Source of the DNA: Saccharothrix saharensis | GTDB lineage: Bacteria; Actinomycetota; Actinomycetes; Mycobacteriales; Pseudonocardiaceae | Direction of reading: 5' to 3' | Assembly: GCF_006716745.1 (NCBI RefSeq) | Contig: NZ_VFPP01000001.1 | Span: forward strand, 6,893,386 to 6,957,385 | DNA: 64,000 nt | In this document: piece by piece, positions 8,138-15,943 of the stretch | Position numbering within the stretch: the stretch's first letter is position 1 | How the letters are laid out: each line of letters begins with the position of its first letter | Translations under genes and position numbers: made by a program | The notes under the pieces: model-generated | The model's database searches: none | What the model was told of the DNA's origin: nothing | The model's input: the letters and a program-made list of their open reading frames with translations, nothing else

Positions 8138-8781
8138 ACCCCGCCCGCGAGCGGCAGGTCCGCCGCGACCCGGGTGCCGCCCGCGGCGGCGTGCTCCACC
8201 CGCCACGTGCCGCCGACCTCGCGCGCCCGGTCGCGCATCGAGCCCAGCCCCACGCCGACGCCCCGGCCCGGCACCAGGCCGACGCCGTCGTCCACGACCT
8301 CGACGTGCAGGCAGCCGTCGAACCGCAACCGCACCGAGCAGTGGCGCGCCCCCGCGTGCCGCACCACGTTCGTCACCGCCTCGCAGATGATCCGGTACGC
8401 CGCCACCTGCACGGACACCGGGAGTTCCGGCACGGCCTCGCACCGCACGTCCACCCGGACCGGGTGCCGGTCGGCCAACGACGCCACGTGCGCCCGCACC
8501 GCGCCCGCCAGCCCCAGCCTTGCCAGCACCGCCGGGCACCCGCCCGCGGCCAGCCGGCGGACGTCGTTGACCGCGGTGTGCACCTCTTCCTCCAGCCGCG
8601 CCAGCAGCGGGCCGGCCGCGGCGGGGTCGTGCGCGGCCAGGTGCCTGGCCGCGCGCAGCCCGAGCGCGATCGCCGCCAGCGCCGGCCCCAGGCCGTCGTG
8701 CAGGTCCCGCAGCAGTCGGCGTCTGGCGTCGTCGGCCGGGTCGTCGGCGGCGTCGTCGGGAACCATGAACTCGCGGCGCAT
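8134..8781 (-). CDS. Soluble HisKA_3-type sensor histidine kinase
   Basis: This 215-residue kinase starts at the ATG at 8781, after a strong GGGGAGGGG site. It is short: there is almost no sensor region before the DHp helix, which carries H28 in LLRDLHDGLGPAL. The ATPase part shows NVVRHAGA (N box), VVDDGVGL (G1 box) and GLGSMRDRA (G2 box). No membrane segment is present, so it senses a cytosolic cue or relies on another sensor protein. It phosphorylates the overlapping NarL-type regulator by family rule. Most LuxR-partner kinases are longer and membrane bound, so this is a reduced form. Confidence 0.86.
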   Translation of the reverse strand: MRREFMVPDDAADDPADDARRRLLRDLHDGLGPALAAIALGLRAARHLAAHDPAAAGPLLARLEEEVHTAVNDVRRLAAGGCPAVLARLGLAGAVRAHVASLADRHPVRVDVRCEAVPELPVSVQVAAYRIICEAVTNVVRHAGARHCSVRLRFDGCLHVEVVDDGVGLVPGRGVGVGLGSMRDRAREVGGTWRVEHAAAGGTRVAADLPLAGGV

Positions 8782-8995
8782 GTCCCCTCCCCCACTGGGT
8801 GAGCGCGCGGGCCGCCTCGCCGTGCCACCGGGCCGCCTCGCCTGTAGGGAGAGTCGCCGGTTCGTCACGTGGCGTTTCAACTACCGGCAAGGTTCCCACG
8901 TTGGGGGGAATGGCTACGAAGAGTGGTGCCCGATCGACGTATCACCGGGCGTCCTGCGTGCTCCATAGGTGTAGCGAGCACCACAGGAGGGTGGC

Positions 8996-10000
8996 ATGGG
9001 TCAGACGAGTGGCCGGGCGGTCCTGCAGGTCCACCCGACCAGGCTGTGCAACCTGCGCTGCCTGCACTGCTACTCCAGTTCGGGCCCGGACGTCGCCGAG
9101 TCGATCCCGATCCCGGTGCTGGCGGCCGTGGTCGCGGATGCGGCCCGGCTCGGCTACGACGTGCTGAACGTGTCCGGCGGCGAGCCGTTCCTGTACCCGG
9201 AACTGCCCGCGCTGCTGCGCGCCGCCCGCGCGGCGGGGATGCGGACGACCGTGACGACGAACGCGGTGGCGCTGACGCAGCGGCGCATCGGGTTGGTGCG
9301 CGGACTGGTCGACCTGGTGGCCGTGTCGCTGGACGGCGACCGCGTCACGCACGACCGCATCCGGGACCGCGAGGGGTGCTTCGAGAAGGCTCTGGCCGGC
9401 ATCCGCAGGTTCACCGAGGTCGGCATCCCGGTCGGCGTGATCACCACGTTGACCCAGGGGAACGCCACCCAACTGGGTGACGTCGCGCTGGCCGCCGCCC
9501 AGTCGGGGGCCCTGCTGCTGCAAGTCCACCCGCTGGAACCGGAAGGCGCCGCGAACCGGTTGATGGTCGGCGAGCGGCCGGACGCGGTGGAACTGGCCTA
9601 CGCGGCGGTGGAGCTGGGCCGCATCGCCGAGGAGCACGGCCTGGCGGTCCAGCTCGACGCCGTGCCGCGCACCATGCTGGCCCGCAAACCGGAGGCGTTC
9701 ATGGCCGCCCCGGTGGACGACGCCCAACCACTGGGCCGCTGGCTGACCCCGCTGGTGATCGAGGCGAACGGCGCCGCGGTCCCGGTGTCCTACGGCTTCG
9801 ACCGCCGCTACGGCCTGGGCAACGTCCAGGACCGCCCCCTGGCCGACCTGGCCCGCCACTGGGACGCCGCACCGTTCCTGGCCCTGTGCCGCGCCACCTG
9901 GCAACGCCTGGTCGAAGGCCGCACCGGCCCGCTGGTCCCGTGGTACGGCCACCTGGTCCGCGCCTCCCGCGCCCCCCGCCCCGCCACCGCGGGTCGCTGA
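8996..10000 (+). CDS. Radical SAM protein without SPASM domain
   Basis: This 334-residue protein has the 4Fe-4S motif C18-x3-C22-x2-C25 (LCNLRCLHC) followed by a radical SAM barrel with GGEP (VSGGEPFLYPE) and SLDG. The order is like MoaA/NirJ/SkfB enzymes. The C-terminal third lacks a Cys cluster, so it is not a SPASM or twitch protein with extra clusters. It has a good AGGAGG site before the ATG. It stands alone between a two-component system and a convergent PHP gene, and the substrate is unknown. RiPP maturation or cofactor or haem side-chain chemistry are possible; I found no convincing precursor peptide nearby. Confidence 0.82.
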   Translation: MGQTSGRAVLQVHPTRLCNLRCLHCYSSSGPDVAESIPIPVLAAVVADAARLGYDVLNVSGGEPFLYPELPALLRAARAAGMRTTVTTNAVALTQRRIGLVRGLVDLVAVSLDGDRVTHDRIRDREGCFEKALAGIRRFTEVGIPVGVITTLTQGNATQLGDVALAAAQSGALLLQVHPLEPEGAANRLMVGERPDAVELAYAAVELGRIAEEHGLAVQLDAVPRTMLARKPEAFMAAPVDDAQPLGRWLTPLVIEANGAAVPVSYGFDRRYGLGNVQDRPLADLARHWDAAPFLALCRATWQRLVEGRTGPLVPWYGHLVRASRAPRPATAGR

Positions 10001-10004
10001 GCGG

Positions 10005-10988
10005 TCAGCGCGACAGCAGTGCGTCGGCCTCCGAAGTGTTGATCACGCGCTCGGGGGTGACACCGCACTCCTCGGCCCGCTCGCAGCCGAACGACAGCCA
10101 GTCCAGCTGACCCGGCGCGTGGGCGTCGCTGTCGATCGAGAACGTGCAGCCCAGCTCCACCGCCAGCCGCAGCAGGCGGCCCGGCGGGTCGCGGCGCTCC
10201 GGGCGCGAGTTGATCTCGACGGCGGTGCCGTGCTCGGCGCACGCCGAGAACACCGCCTCCGCGTCGAACGTCGACTCCGGCCGCCCCTTGCCGACCACCA
10301 GGCGTCCCGTGCAGTGGCCGAGCACGTCGACGTGCGGGTTGGACACGGCGGCCACCATGCGCCGGGTCATCTCCGGGGCGGCCATCCGCAGCTTCGAGTG
10401 CACGCTGGCGACCACGACGTCCAGCCGCGCCAACAGCTCCGGTCGCTGGTCGAGCGAGCCGTCGTCCAGGATGTCGACCTCGATGCCGGTCAGGACCCGG
10501 AACGGCGCCAGTTCGGCGTTCAGCTCCGCGACCACGTCGAGCTGGCGCAGCAGCCGGTCGGCGGACAGGCCGTTGGCCACCGTCAGCCGGGGCGAGTGGT
10601 CGGTCAGCACCATCCACGAGTGGCCCAGGTCGCGCGCCGCCTCGGCCATCTCGCGGATCGGGCTGCCGCCGTCGGACCAGTCGGAGTGCGTGTGGCAGTC
10701 GCCCTTCAGCAGCGCCCGCATCGCCTGCCCGCCCACCACCGGCTCGCGGAACCGGCTCAGGTAGGTCGGTTCGCGCCCGGCCACGGCGTCCGTGATCACG
10801 CCCGCGGTGGCCTTGCCGATGCCGGGCAGGTCGGTCAGCGTGCCCGCCGCGGCCCGCCGCGCCAGCTCGCCGTCCGGCAGTGCCGCCACCACCTCGGCGG
10901 CCTTGCGGAACGCCCGGACCCGGTACGTGGGTTCACCGGCGCGCTCCAGCTGGAACGCCACCTGCCGCAGTGCCCGGAGTGGATCCAC
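10005..10988 (-). CDS. PHP-domain phosphoesterase with Pol X-like HhH N-terminus
   Basis: This 327-residue protein starts at GTG. Residues 1-90 resemble the helix-hairpin-helix region of family X DNA polymerases (LTDLPGIGKATAGVI). The rest is a PHP domain with its metal ligands visible: GDCHTHSDWSDGG, LTDHSPRL, GIEVDIL, ASVHSKL, LGHCTG and SIDSDAHA. The polymerase nucleotidyltransferase domain is absent, so this is a stand-alone phosphoesterase of the COG1387 group, not histidinol phosphatase proper. Its stop lies 4 bp from the convergent radical SAM stop. Likely a DNA end-trimming or sugar phosphate phosphoesterase; the substrate is not set by sequence. Confidence 0.85.
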   Translation of the reverse strand: MDPLRALRQVAFQLERAGEPTYRVRAFRKAAEVVAALPDGELARRAAAGTLTDLPGIGKATAGVITDAVAGREPTYLSRFREPVVGGQAMRALLKGDCHTHSDWSDGGSPIREMAEAARDLGHSWMVLTDHSPRLTVANGLSADRLLRQLDVVAELNAELAPFRVLTGIEVDILDDGSLDQRPELLARLDVVVASVHSKLRMAAPEMTRRMVAAVSNPHVDVLGHCTGRLVVGKGRPESTFDAEAVFSACAEHGTAVEINSRPERRDPPGRLLRLAVELGCTFSIDSDAHAPGQLDWLSFGCERAEECGVTPERVINTSEADALLSR

Positions 10989-11102
10989 ACCCCATTGTCT
11001 ACCCCGCCGTGACCGGTGGTGCGCGTCGGCGGAGTTCTCGACTTGGCGGCGGTGCGCGCGAAACGCTTGCGGCTGCCGTGCGCGGAACCGAGGATGTGCG
11101 CC

Positions 11103-11735
11103 ATGTCCCCACGTGCCGGCACGGTCGGGTCGCGGCGCAGGCCCAGCAAGGGCGACCTCACCTCGCAGGCGATCCTCGACACCGCCGAACGGCTGCTGCA
11201 GACGCGCTCCCTGGACGACATCGCGGTCGACGAGCTGGCCTCGGGAGCGGGCATCTCGAGGTCGACCTTCTACTTCCACTTCGCGTCACGGGAAGCGGTG
11301 CTGCACGCGCTGGCCGGCGGCGTCGTCGACGAGCTGTACGAGTCGGCGTCGTCGTGGCTGCGGCGCGGCAGCGAGCCACCCGAGGACTCGATCCGGCGGG
11401 CGCTGGGCGCGAGCCTCGCGCTGTGGCGCAAGCACGGGCCGGTGCTGCGCGCCGCCGTCCGCGCCCGCGACACCGACCCGTCGATGCGCGAGTTCTGGTC
11501 CGGTGTCGCCCGCCGGTTCGTCGACGCGACCGCCTCGCAGATCGAACTGGAACGGGCGGCGGGCGTCGCACCGCCCGGCCCGCCGGCCAAGTCGCTGGCC
11601 GCCGTCCTGGTGTCGCTGAACGAGCAGGCGTTCCTGGGCCGCTCGCGGTCCCGCCGGTCGGCCGCGCGGGACCGCGAGCTGGTCGACACCCTCACCTGCG
11701 TCTGGCTGCGCTCGGTCTACGGCATCGCCGGGTAG
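11103..11735 (+). CDS. EthR-like TetR family repressor
   Basis: This 210-residue protein begins at the ATG at 11103 with GAGG 9 nt upstream. The HTH region (ILDTAERLLQTRSLDDIAVD, then GAGISRSTFYFHFASREAVL) is very close in wording to mycobacterial EthR, which represses the monooxygenase gene ethA. The C-terminal ligand domain also fits that family (LAAVLVSLNEQAFL near the end). No monooxygenase gene lies next to it, so the target is unknown. The 114 bp to the divergent PHP gene probably hold its promoter. It is followed 12 bp later by a convergent serine hydrolase gene. Confidence 0.85.
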   Translation: MSPRAGTVGSRRRPSKGDLTSQAILDTAERLLQTRSLDDIAVDELASGAGISRSTFYFHFASREAVLHALAGGVVDELYESASSWLRRGSEPPEDSIRRALGASLALWRKHGPVLRAAVRARDTDPSMREFWSGVARRFVDATASQIELERAAGVAPPGPPAKSLAAVLVSLNEQAFLGRSRSRRSAARDRELVDTLTCVWLRSVYGIAG

Positions 11736-11747
11736 GCCGCCCCGGCC

Positions 11748-12941
11748 TCAGCGGAACCAGGCGCCGTCCGACGCCTGCCGGTGCCCCAGCGCGCGGTAGA
11801 CGGCGTCCACAAGGGACTGTCCGCGCGCGTTGACGCCCAGGCCCGGCCCCATCTTCGTCATCGCGTACCCGAACGACATCCGCGCGCCCGGGTCGGCGAA
11901 CCCGAGCGACCCTCCCATCCCGGAGTGCCCGAACGCGCCGTCCGCCATCGCCACGCCCCGCTCCACGGCGGGCAGGTGCCGGTTGGCCGCCGCCTTCATG
12001 AACCCCAGCGAGAACCGGGTCGGCGCGAGCAGCATCTCGTCGTGCCCGGCCGACACCACCCCGGACATGAGGGGGATCTGCGCCTCGTCCACCAACCGCA
12101 CCCCGTTGTACTCGCCGCCCAGGGCCAGCGGCCGGTACAGCTGCGCCAGGCCGCGCGCGTTGCTCATCCCGCCGACCGAGCCGTACTGCGCCGCGTGCGC
12201 CTCGCGCGTGTCCGACGCCGCCACGTACCCGCCGGAGTTGCCCATCAGCAGCGACTGCATCGACCCGGGGCTGCCCATCGCCGCCACGTACACCGCCGGC
12301 ACCGCCTCGCCGCGGTCGGCCGGGATCGTCCGGGCGACCAGCGGCTCCAGGTCCTCGGGCAGGGTGAGCCAGAAGTCCAGCCCCAGCGGGCCGGACACCT
12401 CCTTCTCGAAGAACTCGGCCAGACCCGTCCCGGACACCCGCCGCACCACCTCGCCGACCAGGTGCCCGAACGTCAACGCGTGGTAGCCGTGCCGCGTGCC
12501 CGGCTCCCAGAACGGCTCCTGCCGCGCCAGCAGCCCGGTCATGAGGTCCCAGTCGAGCATCCCGCCCGCGGGCACCGGCTCCCGCACCGCGGTCAGCCCG
12601 GCCTGGTGCGCCAGCAGGTGCCGCACCAGCGTGCCCACCTTGCCGTCGCGCCCGAACTCCGGCCAGTACTCGACGACCGGCGCGTCCAGGTCCAGCTCGC
12701 CCCGGGACGCCAGCACGTGCGCGCACAGCGCGGTCGCGCCCTTGGTGCACGACCACACGTGCGTGATCGTGTCCTCCCGCCACGGCCGCCCGCCCGCGTC
12801 ACCGCCCCACAGGTCGACCACCGTGACGCCGTCGACCGTCACGTGCACGCCCGCGCCGACCTCGCCCCGCTCGGCGAAGTTGCGCTCGAACTCGGTGCGG
12901 ACCTCGGCGAACTCGTCGGCGCAGGTGCCCTCGACCGTCAT
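11748..12941 (-). CDS. Class C beta-lactamase-family serine hydrolase
   Basis: This 397-residue protein starts at the ATG at 12941, which follows GGAGGG; a longer ATG start at 12998 lacks support. The nucleophile motif S64-x-x-K67 (WSCTKGA) is clear. The second motif is YHAL, where true class C beta-lactamases have YxN. No signal peptide is present, so it is cytosolic. This pattern is typical of EstB-like esterases and other beta-lactamase-related hydrolases rather than antibiotic-degrading enzymes. Its promoter region is shared with the divergent LAL-type regulator. The substrate is unknown. Confidence 0.86.
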   Translation of the reverse strand: MTVEGTCADEFAEVRTEFERNFAERGEVGAGVHVTVDGVTVVDLWGGDAGGRPWREDTITHVWSCTKGATALCAHVLASRGELDLDAPVVEYWPEFGRDGKVGTLVRHLLAHQAGLTAVREPVPAGGMLDWDLMTGLLARQEPFWEPGTRHGYHALTFGHLVGEVVRRVSGTGLAEFFEKEVSGPLGLDFWLTLPEDLEPLVARTIPADRGEAVPAVYVAAMGSPGSMQSLLMGNSGGYVAASDTREAHAAQYGSVGGMSNARGLAQLYRPLALGGEYNGVRLVDEAQIPLMSGVVSAGHDEMLLAPTRFSLGFMKAAANRHLPAVERGVAMADGAFGHSGMGGSLGFADPGARMSFGYAMTKMGPGLGVNARGQSLVDAVYRALGHRQASDGAWFR

Positions 12942-13098
12942 CGACCCTCCAGGTGCGGCAGTTGTCCGCCGCCATGGCACCACCGCGGGCCGCGCCACGT
13001 GAGTAGGGATTCCTCAGTCGGTAGGGCCGCGCGGCCGCGACGGCGGTCCGGTGCACCGCGATCGGTAGTGTGGTGTGCCCAACCAGGGGAGGTCGCCC

Positions 13099-15846
13099 TT
13101 GTCGCCTTTCTTCGGCCGGGAGGCCGAGCTGGCGGCCGTGTCCGACGCGGTCGAGCGCGTGCCCGCCGCCGGGCTGGTGGCGGTCGTGGTGTCGGGTGAG
13201 CCGGGGATCGGCAAGTCCAGCCTGCTCGCCGAGGTGGGCCGCCGGCTGCGCGCGCGGGGCTGCGCGGTGGCCGCCGCCGAGTCGGACGACGTGAGCAGGC
13301 GCATCCCGTACGCGGCCGTGGCCACGGCGTTGCGGTCGGTCGCGGACCCCGGTGACGTGCGGGCCGCCTTGGCGGCGCTGGACCTGACCGCGACGCCGGA
13401 CGCGACCTGGTTCGGCCGGTCCTGCGAGCTGGTGGCGCGGGCGTTGACGGGGCTGACCGCCGACCGGCCCGCCGCGCTCGTGCTGGACGACGTCGACCAG
13501 GTGGACGACGACTCGCTGGCCATGCTCGCCGTGGTGCTGCGCCGCGTCACGGCCGCGCCGCTGGTGCTGATCGCCGCGGTGCGCGAGCACCACCGCAACC
13601 CCGGCGTGGAGGAGCTGCTGGACCGGCTCGAACGGCACGCCGACGTGGTGCGCGTGCGGCTCGCGCCGTTGAGCGGCGGTGACGTGGCGCGGATCGTGGA
13701 GACCGTGCTGGGCACGCCGGTGGACGACGGGCTGGCGCACGAGGTGCACCACCGGGCCGACGGCAACCCGTTCTTCGCGGTGGAGATCGCCCGGTCGCTG
13801 CGCGAGCTGGACCTGGTGGCGGTGGACGGCGACCGGGCCCGGCTGGCCGTGTCGCCGTCGGCGATCCGGCTGACCAGGCGCGAGGCGGTGCTGCGGCGGG
13901 TCGCGCCGCTGGACCGGGACACCCGGGCGGTGGCGCGCGCCGTGTCGATCTTCCGGCGCGTGCGGCTGGACCAGATCGGGCTGCTGGCGCGGGTGTCGTC
14001 GCTGCCCGAGGAGACCGTGGTGGACGCCTTCGACGGGCTGCTGCGGGCCCACATCGTGGTGCGCGACGAGGACCGGGGCTACCGGTTCTCGCACGCGCTG
14101 GTCGGCGAGGCGCTGTACCAGGAGATCGGCCCGGCGCAGCGGCGGCACCTGCACAGCCTGATCAGCGCGCGGCTGCTGGACGACCGGGCGCGCGGGCTCG
14201 CGGTGGACGAGATGGAGCTGGCCTGGCACCTGGCCGAGTCCGCCCCGCCGGGCGACCTGCGCGCGGTGCGGGTGATGGCGCAGGCCGCCGCCGCGAACCG
14301 CGCCACCGCGCCGGAGACGGCGGCGGCGTTGTGCGCGCGGGCGCTGGAGCTGCTGCCGCTGGCCGCGCCGGAACGGGCCGGGCTGCTGGCCTCGCAGTGC
14401 CGCGCGCTGGCCCACGCGTCCCGGCCGGGCGCGGCGATCGGGCCGGGGCTGGCCGCGCTGGCGGAGCTGCCCGCCGGCCCGGACCGGTCGCGCTGCGCGG
14501 TCATCGTGCTGACCAGCATGTTCCTCGTCGGACGGTTCGCCGAAGGGCTGCGGTTGGCGGACGCGGAGGTGCGGTCCGGTGACGCGCCGGCCGCGTTGCA
14601 CGCGCAGCGCGCGCTGCTGCTGCTGTTCACCGGGCGCCACGCCGAGGCGTTGGCCGCCGCCGAGCGGATCGAGGCCCTGCCGCTGACGTCGGCCGCCGAA
14701 GGCGTGGTGGTGTTCGACCGGCTGGCGGTGATCACGTCGATGCTGTTCCGGCACGACAAGACGGTCGACTACGCCAACCGGGCGTTGGCCTCGGCGGCTG
14801 GCCAGCCGGGGCTGGAGCTCCAGGCGCTGGCCGTCGGTGCGTCCACCGGGGCGCTGGCCGGGCTGGTGCACGACGCGTCGTGGCGGTTGCGCCGGGCCGA
14901 GGAGCTGCGGGAACGGGCGGGCGGGCACGCGTTCCGGGGTGAGCTCGAGATGGCGCGGGTGGCGCTGGACTGGTTCGGCGGCGCGTGGGACGCCTGCCTG
15001 GAACGGGTCGGGCGCGCCGCGGCGGAGCTGGAGTCGCGGCAGGAGCTGATGATGCTCGACGGCCTGCGCGCGATCGAGCTGGAGGTGCGGACGTGGCGCG
15101 GTGAGCTGGACGTGGCCGCCCGGCTGGCCGCGTTGGAGCCGCCGACCAGCCCGAACATGTCCCGGCTGCACGCATTCGCGATGGCGGGCTACCTGTCCGC
15201 GCGCGGTGACGTGGAGGGCGCGCGGGACGTGCTGGCGGACGCGGTGGACGACGACGGGATGACCGCCTACAGCTGCGTGCTGCTGGGTCGGCTGGTCGAG
15301 CTGGACCTGGCGCACGGCCGGGTGGACCGGGCGCGGCGGACGGCGGCACGGCTGCGGGTCGTGGCGGCCGACCGGGTCGCGCCGTGGACGCGGACGACCG
15401 TCCGACGCGTCGTGGGTGCGGTCGAGCGGGACGCCGAGGTGCTGCGGGAGTCGGTGCGGGAGGCCGAGGCCGGCGGGCTGGTGTTCGAGCGCGCACGGGC
15501 GCAGTGGGCGTTGGGGCAGGTCGACGGCGGTGCGGTGGCGGAGCTGCTGGAGGCGTACGGCGTGTTCCAGCGGGTGGGGGCGCACGGGCTGCGCCGGCAG
15601 GTCGGGGCGCGGCTCAAGGAGCTGGGCGCGAAGGTGCCGCGGGCCAGGGGACGGGCTCCGGGTGTGCTGACGGCGGCGGAGGAGAACGTCGCCCGGTTGG
15701 TGCAGCAGGGGATGCGCAACCGGGACATCGCGGCCGCGTTGCACTACAGCCCCCGCACGATCGAGGTCTACCTGTCGCGGATCTACGCGAAGCTGCGGGT
15801 GTCGTCGCGGCTGGAGCTGGCCCGGGTGCTGGACGGCCGGGCCTAG
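13099..15846 (+). CDS. LAL-type LuxR regulator with AAA ATPase
   Basis: This is a large ATP-binding LuxR (LAL/MalT-like) regulator of about 915 residues. The TTG start at 13099 was chosen because GGGAGG sits 6 nt upstream; a GTG at 13075 would add eight residues. Walker A is at 33-40 (GEPGIGKS) and Walker B reads ALVLDDVDQVDDDS. A long helical-repeat middle follows, and the last about 65 residues form a LuxR HTH (LTAAEENVARLVQQGMRN, then SPRTIEVYLSRIYAKL). Such proteins are signal-dependent activators of secondary metabolism or catabolism. The divergent hydrolase and the following oxidoreductase are possible targets. Confidence 0.88.
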   Translation: MSPFFGREAELAAVSDAVERVPAAGLVAVVVSGEPGIGKSSLLAEVGRRLRARGCAVAAAESDDVSRRIPYAAVATALRSVADPGDVRAALAALDLTATPDATWFGRSCELVARALTGLTADRPAALVLDDVDQVDDDSLAMLAVVLRRVTAAPLVLIAAVREHHRNPGVEELLDRLERHADVVRVRLAPLSGGDVARIVETVLGTPVDDGLAHEVHHRADGNPFFAVEIARSLRELDLVAVDGDRARLAVSPSAIRLTRREAVLRRVAPLDRDTRAVARAVSIFRRVRLDQIGLLARVSSLPEETVVDAFDGLLRAHIVVRDEDRGYRFSHALVGEALYQEIGPAQRRHLHSLISARLLDDRARGLAVDEMELAWHLAESAPPGDLRAVRVMAQAAAANRATAPETAAALCARALELLPLAAPERAGLLASQCRALAHASRPGAAIGPGLAALAELPAGPDRSRCAVIVLTSMFLVGRFAEGLRLADAEVRSGDAPAALHAQRALLLLFTGRHAEALAAAERIEALPLTSAAEGVVVFDRLAVITSMLFRHDKTVDYANRALASAAGQPGLELQALAVGASTGALAGLVHDASWRLRRAEELRERAGGHAFRGELEMARVALDWFGGAWDACLERVGRAAAELESRQELMMLDGLRAIELEVRTWRGELDVAARLAALEPPTSPNMSRLHAFAMAGYLSARGDVEGARDVLADAVDDDGMTAYSCVLLGRLVELDLAHGRVDRARRTAARLRVVAADRVAPWTRTTVRRVVGAVERDAEVLRESVREAEAGGLVFERARAQWALGQVDGGAVAELLEAYGVFQRVGAHGLRRQVGARLKELGAKVPRARGRAPGVLTAAEENVARLVQQGMRNRDIAAALHYSPRTIEVYLSRIYAKLRVSSRLELARVLDGRA

Positions 15847-15943
15847 CCGCGCTTAGTTGTTGTGGAGTCCGCACTAACCGGCCGGTAACCCGGGCGTGTT
15901 GTCTGGGTTGCGTCGACGTTGGGGCCGGACCGCCGGGAGACGC

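Noticed and set aside
8799-9167. Short frames just upstream of and into the radical SAM gene that could hold a RiPP precursor (for example ATG at 8910 and the frame ending at 8968)
   Set aside because: The frame ending at 8968 has no start codon close by and poor codon bias. The ATG frame runs out of register into the enzyme gene. None shows a leader/core split or repeated motif.
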